Shown piece after piece: positions 10,223-21,675 of a stretch of 64,000 bases of DNA. Made by a program: the position numbers and the translations under genes. Below the pieces are notes generated by a model, which saw nothing but the letters and a program-made list of their open reading frames with translations, ran no database searches and had not been told where the DNA came from. The DNA is from Hygrophila difformis (Eukaryota > Streptophyta > Magnoliopsida > Lamiales > Acanthaceae): contig JAOANR010000011.1 in NCBI GenBank assembly GCA_030278955.1, forward strand, positions 25,548,403-25,612,402. Direction: 5' to 3'. The stretch's first letter is position 1. Each line of letters opens with the position of its first letter.

Positions 10223-11830
10223 CCACAAGCGGATGGTTGTCATCAAGTAATAAAAACCGGTGAATACCGGGTCGAACCCAAGGGAATTCAGAATATTATT
10301 TCATTCTGGAGAAAACTTAGTCATTTTAAGTTCATTAATAATATATATTATATTTTGAAAAGAGTTTGTTTAATTCTAATGGTGATTAAATTAAAATGAT
10401 AGCATTAAATTTAAAAAATAAAGCAAGTTAAAAATTTAAAATAATAAAATAAAAATAAGATATATGCTTGTAATGATTTAGAACATGCCATCTTTAAATA
10501 AAAGTGAAATTGCATAATGATTTAGCATTTCCCAATGTCTAAAAAGATCAATTTCAGCAGAATTAATGATTTTATAAAGATTAAAAATATAACAATTTCC
10601 TAATTTTCATATATTACTTGATGACTCACCATCCGCTTGATGACAATCTTCCTAATTAATACAGATTGATCGCTCATATCAGATTAGCAGATTAAAAATG
10701 CAGATTTCAGAATTTTTGCCAAAACCTAATCATCGATCAATTGCAGGCATCCAATACATAATCCTAATTCAAATTCTAACAGTTCTTGCAGATTAATCCA
10801 GATTAAACATATAAACATCGACATTTATTATACTTCCATAAAACATAAATTCGTACTTCAAAAGTGATTCTGAACTCCCGTTCTAGAATACTTTTAACAC
10901 GAATAACATAGAAATCCGTTTACAAACATGAAAACAATAGGAAATTATGTTTAAAAGCAAATCCTAAACATTACAAAGCGAGAAAAAGAAAGACAACACC
11001 TAGAATGCGAAGAACACAGTCAGAGAAGACGCTCCGATCACTTTCTCCGGCATGTTTTGGTGTTTTCGATCTTCTTCTCCAAAGTTGCAGAGTCCTCCTG
11101 AGAGTTTTTGGTCGAATTATGAGTCTGATCTCGAAAAATGAAGAAAAACGGTGTTTAAAACCGAGTTCGGGCGGTTAAGAAACTGCTCAACCGCGACGTC
11201 GGCGCATAAAATGGCGCTCGGAGAGGGTTTTAGGCGCCACCAAGTAGAACTGGCGCATACGCTGATTTTCCGAATTTTCCAAAACGGCGCAAAAAGTGGC
11301 GCTCCAAGGTGGTTTCAGGCGCCGCCAAGAAGAAGCGGTGCATTCTGACAATTTCCTAAAATTTGACAATCGGCGCAAAAAGTGGCGCTGGAATGGCATT
11401 TTATGCGCCGCCAAGAAGAAATGGCGCATCCTGAAGCTTTTTCCATCCGAAATTTCTCCAAGTGTTGAAGTGGCGCATAAAATGGCGCTGGAGAGCATTT
11501 TTATGCGCCGCCATGCTGATGTGGCGCATTCTGGAGCCTTCCAGTGTTGAAAATTCCGAATTTTGCATCCTTTGACCTCCGAACATCTTCTTTCTTCATT
11601 TTAATGCCTGAAACATCATTGCAATGTCTTAGAATTGCCAAAGTCTTATTAAAAAGCATAAAACAAGGTAAATTGAGCTCAAATAAGCTCAAATTAAGCA
11701 GTCTTATTAATATTTACAAAACACATGAAATGTACACTAAAAAGCAGTAAAATAGGATCTCATACATGCAATTTAGGTTCTTTTTATCATAATTTAAGCT
11801 TATTTGAATGTGGTTTCTCAGGGTGCATCA
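10223..11830 (-). repeat. Right arm of J (inverted LTR with internal deletion)
   Basis: Reverse complement of the left arm. At 10609-10655 about 390 bases of the LTR are replaced by about 47 bases of filler that reuses LTR-end sequence (TTACTTGATGAC, CCATCCGCTTG). The GCGCC array is repeated at 11198-11541. Confidence 0.85.
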
Positions 11831-11942
11831 GAGGCACTTGTTCTTCTCGGTTCTGGGGACTTCCACTGTTGTTGGATGTGTTGGGGAGGTTAGTGTCCGT
11901 GCCATTTGGACTAACCTTCCTCGGTTTCCTCCTAGGTGCCAT
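11831..11942 (-). pseudogene. gag, 5' end, element B
   Basis: Begins with ATG at 11942 (MAPRRKPRKVSPNGT), like the other gags here (MAPRGRPRAQ in D, MARRGRPRRE in E). About 35 codons later it runs into J at the duplication GAGGC. The rest of gag is at 7245-8199. The start is chosen by homology to D and E. Confidence 0.85.
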
Positions 11943-12573
11943 TTTCTGTTATAACGTGTATAGATTAGCTAATCTTGGTTTAGATAGATCGCTCGACAAG
12001 ACGTTTCGTAAATTTCTAATTTCAAATTTTCGGATTTGTTGTTTGGAAATCCAAACAAGATTTCTGGAATAAAGAGTGTTTTAATAAAACTTGATTTTTT
12101 TTTTATTGTTCCACATGAGGAAATTTTCTAATTCGTACAAAGATAGCAATGGCCAAGGCCGAGATTTGCTATGCTTGGGCGCGCGCTTAGATGAATGAGA
12201 TCTAGAACTAAGGCAAGATCAGTCTCTAGTTAGCTTCCTTAATTTGATGTCAAGCGTCTAAGTTTTCTAGTGCGAGCAAGAGATTTAAGTTAATATTCGA
12301 CAAGATTCTAAGTTCAATTTCGCCAAGATTCTGAGTTCAAATTCGCCAAGATTCTAAGTTCAATTCGCCAAGATTATAAGTTCATAGACGAGATGCAATA
12401 TGCAAGTACAAATGATGATTTCCCCCCAAAAATAATTTCTGCACTATATATATATATATTTTTCCCATGGGTTTTAAAAATAGAAATTTCTCCATGGAAA
12501 TAATACTTTAAAATTTAAAATAATAGTCAAAATATTAATAATAGTTTAAAAATAATAGTTTAAAAATAGCCGG
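11943..12573 (-). other. 5' leader of element B with short tandem repeats
   Basis: Non-coding leader between primer site and gag. At about 12296-12386 it holds almost four units of a 23-25 base repeat (ATTCGCCAAGATTCTAAGTTCAA). An (AT)n run lies near 12445. Unlike C, D and E I find no coiled-coil ORF here. Confidence 0.6.
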
Positions 12574-12648
12574 GCTCTGATACCACCTTTGGTATCAGAT
12601 ATTTTCTTTAAAATAAATAGCTTTAAAATATTCTGGGCTCTGATACCA
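12574..12648 (-). other. Primer binding site of B and an adjacent second copy
   Basis: The minus strand reads TGGTATCAGAGC (12637-12648) three bases after the LTR end, complementary to plant initiator tRNA-Met. A perfect second copy lies at 12574-12585, facing an inverted TTTGGTATCAGA at 12588-12599. The first copy is in the working position. Confidence 0.85.
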
Positions 12649-12651
12649 ACT

Positions 12652-15373
12652 TGTAACACCCCGGTTTTTTATAACCCAGGTCGGGGTGTCACCGCCACAC
12701 CTCCCTAGTAAGACACGGTTTCTCCGGCTTACTAAAGAGATGCAAGGCTAGGTATTGCAGTATTTAAAACATTTAAAGCCCATTCATATATAATTTAAAA
12801 ATAATACATCAAAGTTGCAGTGGAAAATAATATTTACATATATAATGCAGCGGAATTTAAATATAGGGCCAACATGGCCTAATCACGGGTTAAACAGGCC
12901 CGTTCATGCAATTTCTAGTCTAACGTAAAATTTAACAATAAAGTATTTCCCCAAAATTCCCATGAATGCATATGATGATGCATATTCTTCAGCTCTGAAA
13001 GAAAAAGGGGAAAAACATGGTTTGGTCAGCAAAGACTTGCTGAGTAAGTTAACATAGACATGATTATGGGGTTTCAAAGCCATTAGTTAAATTTAAAGAA
13101 AACGTGTGCATAGCACCCCATTTAATTCATGTATCTAATAATAATTTAATTGCATAATTTAAAAGACAAGGATTTCCATAAGATCATAATTCAACAACAT
13201 GATAAAATAATCGCAAGGCATAATTTAAAGGCACAATTTAAATAAGGAAAATACTCAAGTATTTCAAGATTTCACTCTTCCTCTTTTATTCGATATAATC
13301 TAGTATAATTTGTTCTTGGGGAATCGAACCCGCAAGAAAACAGGCAATCGCCCTTGGGGAATCGAACCCGCAAGAACTCACATACATCCTAGGGAATCGA
13401 ACCCGTAGGAATCTACACATATTCTGGGGAATCGAACCCGCAGAAAGACACACCCTGGGGAATCGAACCCGCAAGGTTTGACACAGACATCCTGGGGAAT
13501 CGAACCCGCAGAAAAACAGACAATCGCCCTTTGGGAATCGAACCCGCAAGAACTCAAACACACCCTGGGGAATCGAACCCGCAGGGTTTGACACAGACAT
13601 CCTGGGGAATCGAACCCGCAGGGACACAGACGCCCTTGGGGAATCGAACCCGCAAGGTCAAAACAAGTTTCACAAATTTCACACGTTTCAACATATAATT
13701 TCACTAGTCGCTGTTTTGCTCCAAAAATATTTAAAAATTTATCTTAAGTCGGATCATTCTGAAAATTTACCAGTAACTCCGAAACACAGAGATGAACAAG
13801 TTTCATGTTTTAAGTTTTTCAAACTGAGATACGGGAGTAGGTGAAAAATGTCAACCTTTAACAGGATATTAATCTGTCCGAAAATTCTGACATCAGTTTT
13901 AAGGTTTAAAGATCTACCATAGCAAACTAACTCCAAATTTGATGAAATTTTACAGAGAGATACCTAAGACATATACCTACAACTTTCATGTTCGGCTAAA
14001 GTTCCAAATCGGTTTAGATCTAATGTCAAAAACGTCATCAAGTTCGAAACTAATTTCTGTCAAGGTTCTTGATTTCGGTACGAACGCAGATCGGATCGGC
14101 TCGAGTTCGGAGGTTCAAATCATAACGAAAAATTCTAAAATTTTATAGAGATGTTCTAATCTCATAGATCTACAATTCTTATGTTCAACGCCAATCCTAG
14201 ATCGGTCTAGAACTAAGGTAAAACTCACCAACAAGTTCGAACTAGAGTTCTGTCACGAATTCCAAGATCCAGATTTAATGCCGTTCGGTTTTGAGTGACT
14301 TTCATATATCAAATCATCATGAAAAATTCTGAAAGTTTTACAGTAGATAGATCTAAGCCTTAGGAACGTTTTTTGTGTTTTAAGTTTTCTCGTTTGAACA
14401 GTTCTAAGGTTCCTAAAAATTCGTGCAAAAATGCTGCGCTGTATTGGTTTTCGTGTGGACAGAATTTATGTTCTTGATTAAATCTTGAGATTAGATGTAT
14501 TTTAATTCGCCCAAACCATAGTAAGGTTAACTTACAGATTTACGGATGTCTCGGCTCGATGATTCGGAGGCGTGGCTTCCACGTTCTTCGTTCTCCCTCC
14601 GAGATCCTTCGTTTCCCCTCAACGCGTCCGGATCGGAGTTTAGAATAGAAAAGAGGTTTAATTAGGATTCGTTTTCGAATTGTATATGGAACAAGGATTG
14701 ATCGAGGCTTACCACAACGCTGGAGATTGTGAAATTTTCGTCCAACAGTCCAAGCCTTGGTTTCGTGCCTCCGACGACTCCGGATTTAGGGTTTCGAATG
14801 TATAGAGAGATTTCGTAGGGTTTCGTCCAGAGTTTGGGACTTCCAAGAGGGTTTATTTATAGATATCTAAGTCCTAGGGCGTCCAAAATCTGACCCTAAG
14901 GGTCTTAAGTCGAGAGACGTTCAACCGAAAGTCGAAAAATCCGCGTTCGGGCGAGAAAATCTCGCTTGGTTTGTTGCTGCCAGTGTGGCGCGGGGTTGGC
15001 GCGCTTTTCCCTTAAAAGCCGCGCTGCCAGCGCGCCAGATACGCCTGGACTCCGGTCCGGGCGGGTCGTGCGATCCGTCGTGCTTTTCCTCCTCTCTTTC
15101 GGGTTTCTATCCCTCTATGCTCACGGATTCCAATTTCCGGACTCTCTTCGGGTTCCTATTTCGTGTCGTTATTTCTTTCGGATCTAAATTTACGTTTTGG
15201 CTCGAATTCGTCAAGTTCATTTATATCGGGTTCCCGTATAACGACTTATTTAACTTTAATTTCTTTTGTTTAATTAAATCTCTTTTAATCAATTTCATTT
15301 CTCATTTCTTCTATATTTATTTATTTATTGTATTTATTTATCTATTTATGTTGTAAAATTCTCGGGTATTACA
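12652..15373 (-). repeat. 5' LTR of element B
   Basis: Partner of 4196-6955: 2.72 kb, same ends and same internal order, T-arm-like array at 13314-13657 and TATA box at 14854-14861. It is followed on the plus side by CGTCC and the interrupted RNase H of element A. Confidence 0.92.
13314..13657 (-). repeat. T-arm/B-box-like array, 5' LTR of B
   Basis: Ten copies matching 4864-5205 one for one, with small differences (for example TTGGGAATCG in copy seven). The GGGTTCGATTCCC core is kept in every unit even where the spacers differ. Confidence 0.85.
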
Positions 15374-15378
15374 CGTCC

Positions 15379-16078
15379 ATAAAGATAGTGTCTCCATATC
15401 TTCAGAGCGAAAACGACAGCTGCCAACTCCAAGTCGTGTGTCGGGTAGTTCTCCTCGTGAGGTTTTAGTTGGCGTGACGCGTATGCAATGATCTTCGAAT
15501 CTTGCATCAAGACGCATCCTAATCCTTCCTTCGAAGCATCACTGTAAACTTGGAAGTCACCATTCTCTGATGGTAGTGTCAGTACGGGTATAGTCGTGAG
15601 TCGTTTCTTCAGCTCTTGAAACGCATTCTCACACGCCTCGGTCCACTCGTACTTTACTCCCTTCTTCAGTAGCTAGGTTAAAGGACGTGCAATTTTTGAG
15701 AAGTCCTTCACAAATCGCCTATAATACCCAGCCAATACAAGAAAACTCCTTATTTCCATGGGACTCGTCGGTGCTGCCCACTCTGTCAGGGCAGAAACTT
15801 TTGCCGGGTCCACTGAAACTCCATCAACGGATACTATGTGTCCAAGAAACGCTACTTCCTTTAACCAGAAATCGCATTTGGACAACTTGCCGTATAGTTG
15901 ATTCCTTCGCAAGATTCTTAACACTTTATGCAAATGAGGGAATGCTCTTCCTCCTCTTCGAGTAGATCAGGATGTCGTCGATGAACACCACTACACACTG
16001 ATCTAACAAATCTCGAAACACATTGTTCATGAGATTCATGAACATTGTTGGAGCATTTGTTAACCCGAAGAATAACAC
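15379..16078 (-). pseudogene. RT C-terminal part and RNase H N-terminal part, element A
   Basis: Continues the pol of element A to the right of B. It includes the end of RT ([60 protein letters not shown]) and the start of RNase H ([17 protein letters not shown] region, [19 protein letters not shown]). A stop after ARPLT and a frame slip near 15950 disable it. Homology to RT ends at about 16078, in the stretch that should read YEFMVLSFG, where unrelated sequence starts. Confidence 0.85.
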
Positions 16079-16418
16079 TGTGACATGCGGCAGATGGATG
16101 AGTACATGCGTCGGCAGTTCCCGCCTCCTGATCAGTGATCTTCCATTTTCCTTTCCTTTTGCATTTCCATTTAGGGCTTGTACTAGAAGTATTTTGTTCA
16201 GTTGGTTTCTTATGAGACTGTATGACGATGATCCTGCTGACTGTGATTCGTAGTTTAGAAATTCGTCATGTCATGTAGGTATCATGGTTTAGTTGTTGTT
16301 TTGATTGTTATCTCTTAAAAAGGTGGGTCGATTTCTTTTAATTTTTTTTTGGATGTACAAAAATAGAAATATTTACTTAGCAAAAACAGTATTTACTAGA
16401 AGTAGAATTCCTAAGAAT
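16079..16418. other. Unassigned segment at a breakpoint; possible tail of a DNA-transposon gene
   Basis: This joins A pol to the leader of C. I cannot assign it firmly. On the plus strand it opens with a short frame ending [21 protein letters not shown] (16084-16134) followed by T-rich sequence like a 3' untranslated region. That wording resembles the tail of plant Ptta/En-Spm-type transposase proteins, but it is too short to be sure. The rest (16140-16418) shows no gene. Confidence 0.3.
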
Positions 16419-16999
16419 CTAAGCTCCTCCCGGCAGGGTAGCGGGGTCCTCCATCGGGTCCTCCTCATCAGAGACTTGGCCGGTGCCCAAAGGTCCATAA
16501 AACACTGGGGGCGGTGGATCGACGACTTCAGGAGTGGGCTTTTTGGTCCCATCAAATGGTTCTCCACGGGGCTTGGGGTTGGGCTTGGGTTCGCCGGCTG
16601 ATGGACCATGTGGGGCCAGAGTCTAAGGGTCCCATAGGGTCAATGTATCAATGGGCATGTTGAATTATCGGTTTCAGGAGTCAGGGTCTGTGATCCATTG
16701 GGCTCAGCCCAATGCTCAGCTACAGGGCTGGGAGCCAACACGATGTGGATGAGATGGATCAAACCCGTTCCTTGATCTATAAGCTTCTTGTTCAAGCTGT
16801 GGTTTAGTTCAGTAAGGTCGTGGATTTGATGCTCCATTTGATTTATGCGATGGTGGTCGGCTTCCCTTAAATTCCCCATATGGTGCAGGTTTGCCTCCAG
16901 CTGGGCTACGCGATGTTTCAGTTGTTGTATGGTTTGTTGGGAATCCAGATAAGCGCTCATCATCTTGACCATTAGGTTCGTCACGTCTTGGTTAGCCAT
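16419..16999 (-). pseudogene. Pre-gag coiled-coil ORF, element C
   Basis: Starts at ATG 16999 (MANQDVTNLMVKMMSAYLDS) and is open to 16640, with heptad-like sequence (LKHRVAQLEANLHHMGNLREADHHRINQ split over two helices). After a stop and frame change the same strand encodes VSDEEDPMEDPATLPGGA-stop (to 16419), matching the acidic end of the D version (SSDEDDPIEDAP). It sits between the primer site of C and where gag should be, as in D and E. No known family is recognised. A DNA- or RNA-binding or oligomerising accessory protein is only a guess. Confidence 0.65.
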
Positions 17000-17327
17000 C
17001 TAGTATAGCAAATGATCTAAGTTAGGACATGTCGAGCTTCTAGGTTATCTAAGGTATAGAAAATGCAATATGCATATGCATATGATGATCCCCCGAAAAT
17101 TCATGCACTATATTTAGTTTTCCCATGGCTTTTAAAATAAAAATTTATCCCTGGTGGACTAAAAATAACTGTAGTATGATTTGGGCCAAAAGAATAATAA
17201 TTGGTCTTTATAAAAATATGGGGACTGGGCTTTAAAAATAATTTATTGTTTAAAATAATTTGGGCTAAATTTCGAAATGGTGCTTGGGTTAAAATAGTTT
17301 GGGCTCTTAATAAATAATAGTGTACAC

Positions 17328-17330
<3 letters not shown>

Positions 17331-17363
<33 letters not shown>
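17331..17363. repeat. (AAT)n microsatellite
   Basis: Eleven uninterrupted AAT units in the AT-rich leader of C. It produces the poly-leucine stretch of a spurious minus-strand ORF. Confidence 0.95.
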
Positions 17364-17423
17364 GTTTAAAAATAATGATGGTTAAAAAATAATAGTTTAA
17401 AATAATAGTTTTAAAATATCCGG

Positions 17424-17435
17424 GCTCTGATAACA
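17424..17435 (-). other. Primer binding site of element C (one mismatch)
   Basis: The minus strand reads TGTTATCAGAGC, one base off TGGTATCAGAGC, three bases after the LTR end. It shows that this LTR served as a 5' LTR. Confidence 0.75.
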
Positions 17436-17438
17436 ACT

Positions 17439-19455
17439 TGTAACACCCCGGTTTTGATAACTCAGGCCGGGATGTCACCGCCACACCTCCCTAGCAAGAC
17501 ATGACTTCTTCGAGCTTGCTAGAGAGATGCAAGGCTATGGTATTGCAGTATTTAAAACAATTTAAATAATTAAAACAACCCATTGTACATAACTCGAAAA
17601 TAATAGTAAATTGCAGCGGAAAATAGTATTTAATATATGTAATGCAGCGGAATTTAAAATTGGGCCAACATGACCAAAACACGGGTTAAACAGGCCCGTT
17701 CATGCGAATGTACTAAGAACATAATTTAAAAGAAAATAATGTTTCCCGAATGTCCCATGCATGCATATAATCATGCATAATCCACATACTCTGAAAGAAA
17801 AAGGGGAAAAAAATGGTTTTGGTCAGCAAAACGTGCTGAGTAAATTAACACATAGCATGATTAAGGGGTTTCAAAGCCATCAATTAAATTTAAATAAAAC
17901 ATGCTACTAGGTAATATACAATTTAATTTAATTAACTAAATAAATTGCGTAAGTTTTTGTTTAGCCGGTAATCCGGCGGCCTCAGCCGTATCCGTCATAC
18001 CCAGTACCACTCCGGAGCCTCGGGAAACCCATACGGATACTCCCGAGAGTGTAGGCCATATATCTCATGCCGTTTTGGCGTAGTTTTTCATTCAAGTATC
18101 TTGCGTCCATTATAGACACGCCGAAAAAGGCTAAAGGGGGGCACCCTGCAGAGCACTCACCCCCAACCTAAGTATCCGATATCTTTTCAACTTAGTGTAA
18201 CGGGATTTTTGAAAATATAACTTTATCGTATATTGAGGGTTCGATTGTTTGTTTAGAAATTTCAAAATCTCATAATTTAAAATCGTTCGATGTCATAGTT
18301 TGCGCCTTTTTAATTTAAAAATTCAATTCAACGCCGCAAAATCTGAAATTTTCACAGTATATCAAAAACATCCTAGCAAACAACTTTCGTGTTTTAACAA
18401 TTTCAAAATAATGTGAGAAAACATGTCAAAAATCGAGTTTACTACACATACAGTGTACTGTCAGGATTTAGTTTTTGACACAGTTCAGAAATTTGACTCT
18501 TTAACATATCAAATGGACTCCAAAAATTCTAAAATTTTGTGGAAACATACTAGACATGATTATCTACAACTTTTGTTTACATTGCAAAGATTAGTTCGGA
18601 CTAGAAATAGTAGAAACATGCTCATCAAGTTCGAACACATGTGCTGTCAGTTTTTGTAAAACGTTTAAAAATACGGTTTATGTCCGACGCAACTTGGGGT
18701 AGTAAAAGTTGATGAAAATCCCTGAAATGGTTACACAACATAGCTTAACGTGTTAGGATCAAAATTCTAGTTTTGAGTTTTTCGGTTTGAACTCTCGAAA
18801 TAAGGGTTTTGGTTGGATTTCAGAAAACGCGCGAGTTGGGGTTTTAGGGTTCGATTTTTACGTTTCATTTCAAAACCACTAATTCGGACGCCCCTAGACC
18901 ACCCGTATTGATATGAAAGGAGTCAACTTACAGTAAGAGATTCCTTGGTAATTCTAGGGTCGATTGAGTCGTCCAAAATCACTACGAACGGATCTACGCA
19001 CACGTTCTCCTCCTTCGGCCACGAACGCGTTTACAAGTAAAAATCCGTAGGCTAGAATGATGATTTATGATTAAAAACGAGAAAGGAACCTAATCCACCC
19101 TTACCAACGATTCAAGATCAGTGCCCCTTGATCTTCACGCCTCCACGGTCGGATTCGGTTGCCGGAAACTCGTCGGAAAGTCGTCGGAAGGTAGGAACTT
19201 TGTATTTTTGGTTTTGGGAGAGCTTTAGGGTGGACAAAGGGTTTGATGAATGATGAATGAATGGGGGAGGCAGCCCTAGGTCGTCCTAAAAGCTTTCCCC
19301 CGGCCAAAATTGACTTACCTTAATCGGGGGTCGAAATTTTGGCAAGAAATCGCCGAGATCGCGTGATCTGCCGCAGTCTGTGCTGCGACGCGGGGTTGGC
19401 GCGTTACCGCGCGGGCAGCGCGCGGCACCGGTCAGGACTACGGTCCGTGTCGCCT
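17439..19455 (-). repeat. LTR C (5' LTR, its U3 start deleted)
   Basis: It ends in CCGGGGTGTTACA (minus strand) and carries the conserved LTR block at 17960-18170. It closely resembles LTR D (24260-25520) over their shared part. At 19455 it stops at ...CGGTCCG-TGTC and passes directly into pol of D, so about 300 bases of U3 are missing. The G+C-rich stretch at 19325-19440 matches the part just after U3 in A and B. Confidence 0.8.
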
Positions 19456-21234
19456 CCGGGATGAACCGAGTAGGGGGTATTATGGCCTTCCTCCATCACT
19501 TTTTGCTTCAGGTCAACGCATTTTCGTGGTATGCACCATCTTCCCTTGAAATGGATGCTTCCGTCGTCATGAATTTTAAAATCCATTGCCTTTCCTTCGG
19601 CAATGCTTTTCCTAATTTCTTCCAACTTCTCATCACCCGGTTGGGCGAGTCGTATTTCATCGAATATGGTAGGTCCCACTACCATCGCGTTGACGACTTC
19701 CTTTACTGTGCCAGAATGCACCAACTCTAGATTCAATTTCGCCAAGTCTCTGTACAACTCGGCCGGTATCACAAGTGAATTCGCCACGTGTTGAGTCTTT
19801 CGACTTAAGGCATCGGCTGCTACGTTGGCTTTTCCTTCGTGATAAGCAATCTCCAGGTCATAATCCTTGATCAGTTCCAACCATCCTCTTTGTCTCAAAT
19901 TCAGCTCTTTTTGTGTGAATATATACTTGAGGCTCTTGTGGTCGGTGAACATCCGACACTTTCGCCCATAGAGATAATGTCTCCATATTTTTAAGGCGAA
20001 CACGACCGCGGCCAGTTCTAGGTCGTGTGTCGGGTAGTTCTCCTCGTGTGGTTTTAGTTGACGCGATTCGTATGCTATAACCCTTTGATCTTGCATCAGC
20101 ACGCATCCCAATCCCTCTTTCGAGGCGTCGCTGTACACCTCGAAGTCACCATCCTCCGATGGTAACGCCAATACTGGCGCTGTGGTAAGTCGCTTCTTCA
20201 GATCCTGGAACGCAGACTCACATTCACTGGTCCAGTCGTATTTCACCCCTTTCTTCAACAGCCGGGTCAACGGGCGTGCGTTTTTCGAGAAGTCCTTGAC
20301 AAATCGCCTGTAGTATCCTGCCAGTCCAAGGAAACTTCTCATCTCTGTTGGATTCTTCGGTGGTACCCACTCGGTCATTGCCGAGATCTTCGCCGGATCT
20401 ACTGCCACTCCGTTGGCGGATACTATATGCCCAAGAAATGCTACTTCTTTTAACCAAAAGTCGCATTTGGACAGTTTACCATACAGTTGATTTACTCGTA
20501 AGATCCCTAACACTTAGTGTAAGTGTTCGGAATGTTCTTCTTCGCTCTTCGAGTAGATCAGGATGTCATCTATGAACACCACCACGCACTGATCTAATAG
20601 TTCTTGAAATACATTGTTCATGAGGTTCATGAACATCGCGGGGGCGTTCGTTAGTCCGAATGATAGCACCATGAACTCGTAGTGTCCGTAGCGAGTTCTG
20701 AACGCCGTCTTTGGGATGTCCTTCTCGGCGATCCTCAACTGGTGATATCCAGATCGCAGGTTGATCTTTGAGAATACTGAAGCTCCCTTCAGTTGGTCGA
20801 ATAAATCTTCGATCCTGGGCAACAAGTACTTGTTCTTGATGGTGACTTGATTAAGCTCTCTATAATCAATGCATAGTCGTAGGCCTCCGTCTTTCTTCTT
20901 AACGAATAAGACCCGTGCTCCCCATGGGGACGTGCTCGGCCTTATGTATCCCTTCTCCAACAACTCCTCGAGTTGTTCCTTTAGTTCATTCATTTCCAGT
21001 GGTGCCATGTGGTAAGGAGCTTTTGAGACAGGTTCCGTTCCCGGAATGTGATCTATGGTGAATTCAAGATCTCTCTCAGGTGGCATGCCGGGAACGTCTT
21101 CAGGAACACATCCGGGTATTCTCTCACCACCGGAATGTTATCTACCTTGATTCCTTCAGCCTCAAGGTTATGAATGTAGCAGGAATATAATGCGTAACCC
21201 TTACGCATTAAGCTACATAACTTGAGGGTGTTAA
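19456..21234 (-). pseudogene. Reverse transcriptase and RNase H, element D
   Basis: RT (20514-21086 plus upstream bases): [60 protein letters not shown] and catalytic [10 protein letters not shown]. An in-frame TAA near 20514 replaces the K of LHKVLGIL. RNase H follows (19404-20513): [53 protein letters not shown], then the integrase entry [11 protein letters not shown], where it is cut at 19456. One missing base before the PPERD motif (DVFPED region) also shifts the frame. Together these enzymes would copy the element RNA to cDNA in the particle. Confidence 0.92.
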
Positions 21235-21675
21235 CTATCCTGTTAGACTTCTTAGGGGGCTGGGAGTAAAAGATGACTCTCTTCCCCTTATTCTTTGACA
21301 GCGTGATCTTTTACTTTTGCATTCGATCACGGCTTTATATCGGGTTAACCAATCCATCCCTAGTATGACGTCAAAATCCCTTAAATTGAATTCTACCAAG
21401 TTCGCGAAAAACTCTACGTTCTTTATAACTATCGGAATTCCGTTATAACGCCTAGAGCATGATACTACTTCTCCTGACGGTAGTTGAATTCCTAAGTTAA
21501 TCAGCTCGCACTTAGGTAGAACTAGTTCAGGTAAGACTCTCGATGATATTATTGAACAACTAGCTCCTGAGTCAAACATAACTTTAAGGGGTGTACTTAA
21601 AACATGGAACGTACCTTCCATCACGTCACCCTGCATAGGCACATCCGCTTGGTTGATAACATTCAACCGCCCCAT
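21235..21675 (-). pseudogene. Aspartic protease, element D
   Basis: Starts near MGRLNVINQADV, with active-site VMFDSGASCSIIS and the second signature FDVILGMDWLTRYKAVIEC. It cleaves the gag-pol precursor. The frame is lost shortly after IEC, before RT, so the gag-protease-RT chain of D is interrupted. Confidence 0.9.

Larger units (their letters stand above)
8200..11830. mobile_element. Element J: two LTRs joined head-to-head (3.6-kb palindrome)
   Basis: The left arm runs 8200-10156 and the right arm is its reverse complement at 10223-11830. The outer ends are TGATGCACCC...GGGTGCATCA, with a perfect 5-bp duplication GAGGC at 8195-8199 and 11831-11835. The left copy continues past the arm to ...ATCACCCATCA (10186), giving a full LTR of 1987 bases with TGATG/CATCA ends, followed by AGTTTTTTGCC, like the start of the primer-site region of Athila/Tat elements. 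It has no internal coding region. LTR ends with a 5-bp duplication point to integrase-mediated insertion of an inverted-LTR molecule, not to a foldback DNA transposon. Confidence 0.8.
4196..15373 (-). mobile_element. Element B: complete gag-only LTR retrotransposon (TR-GAG type)
   Basis: Two LTRs (4196-6955 and 12652-15373) in the same orientation start TGTAATACCC and end GGGTGTTACA on the minus strand. They flank an internal region with a tRNA-Met primer site, a gag gene and a polypurine tract. The target duplication CGTCC is intact. No protease, RT, RNase H or integrase lies between gag and the polypurine tract, so mobility would have needed proteins from a relative. The two LTRs differ little by eye, apart from small indels, so insertion is fairly recent compared with A. 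A second element (J, 8200-11830) later broke its gag. Confidence 0.9.

Noticed and set aside
8200..11830. Foldback or Mutator-type DNA transposon
   Set aside because: The ends are TG/CA with a 5-bp duplication and a primer-site-like sequence follows the complete left LTR; a 9-11 bp duplication would be expected for Mutator.
17101..17484. Membrane-like poly-leucine protein
   Set aside because: It comes from the (AAT)n microsatellite and AT-rich leader read on the minus strand.
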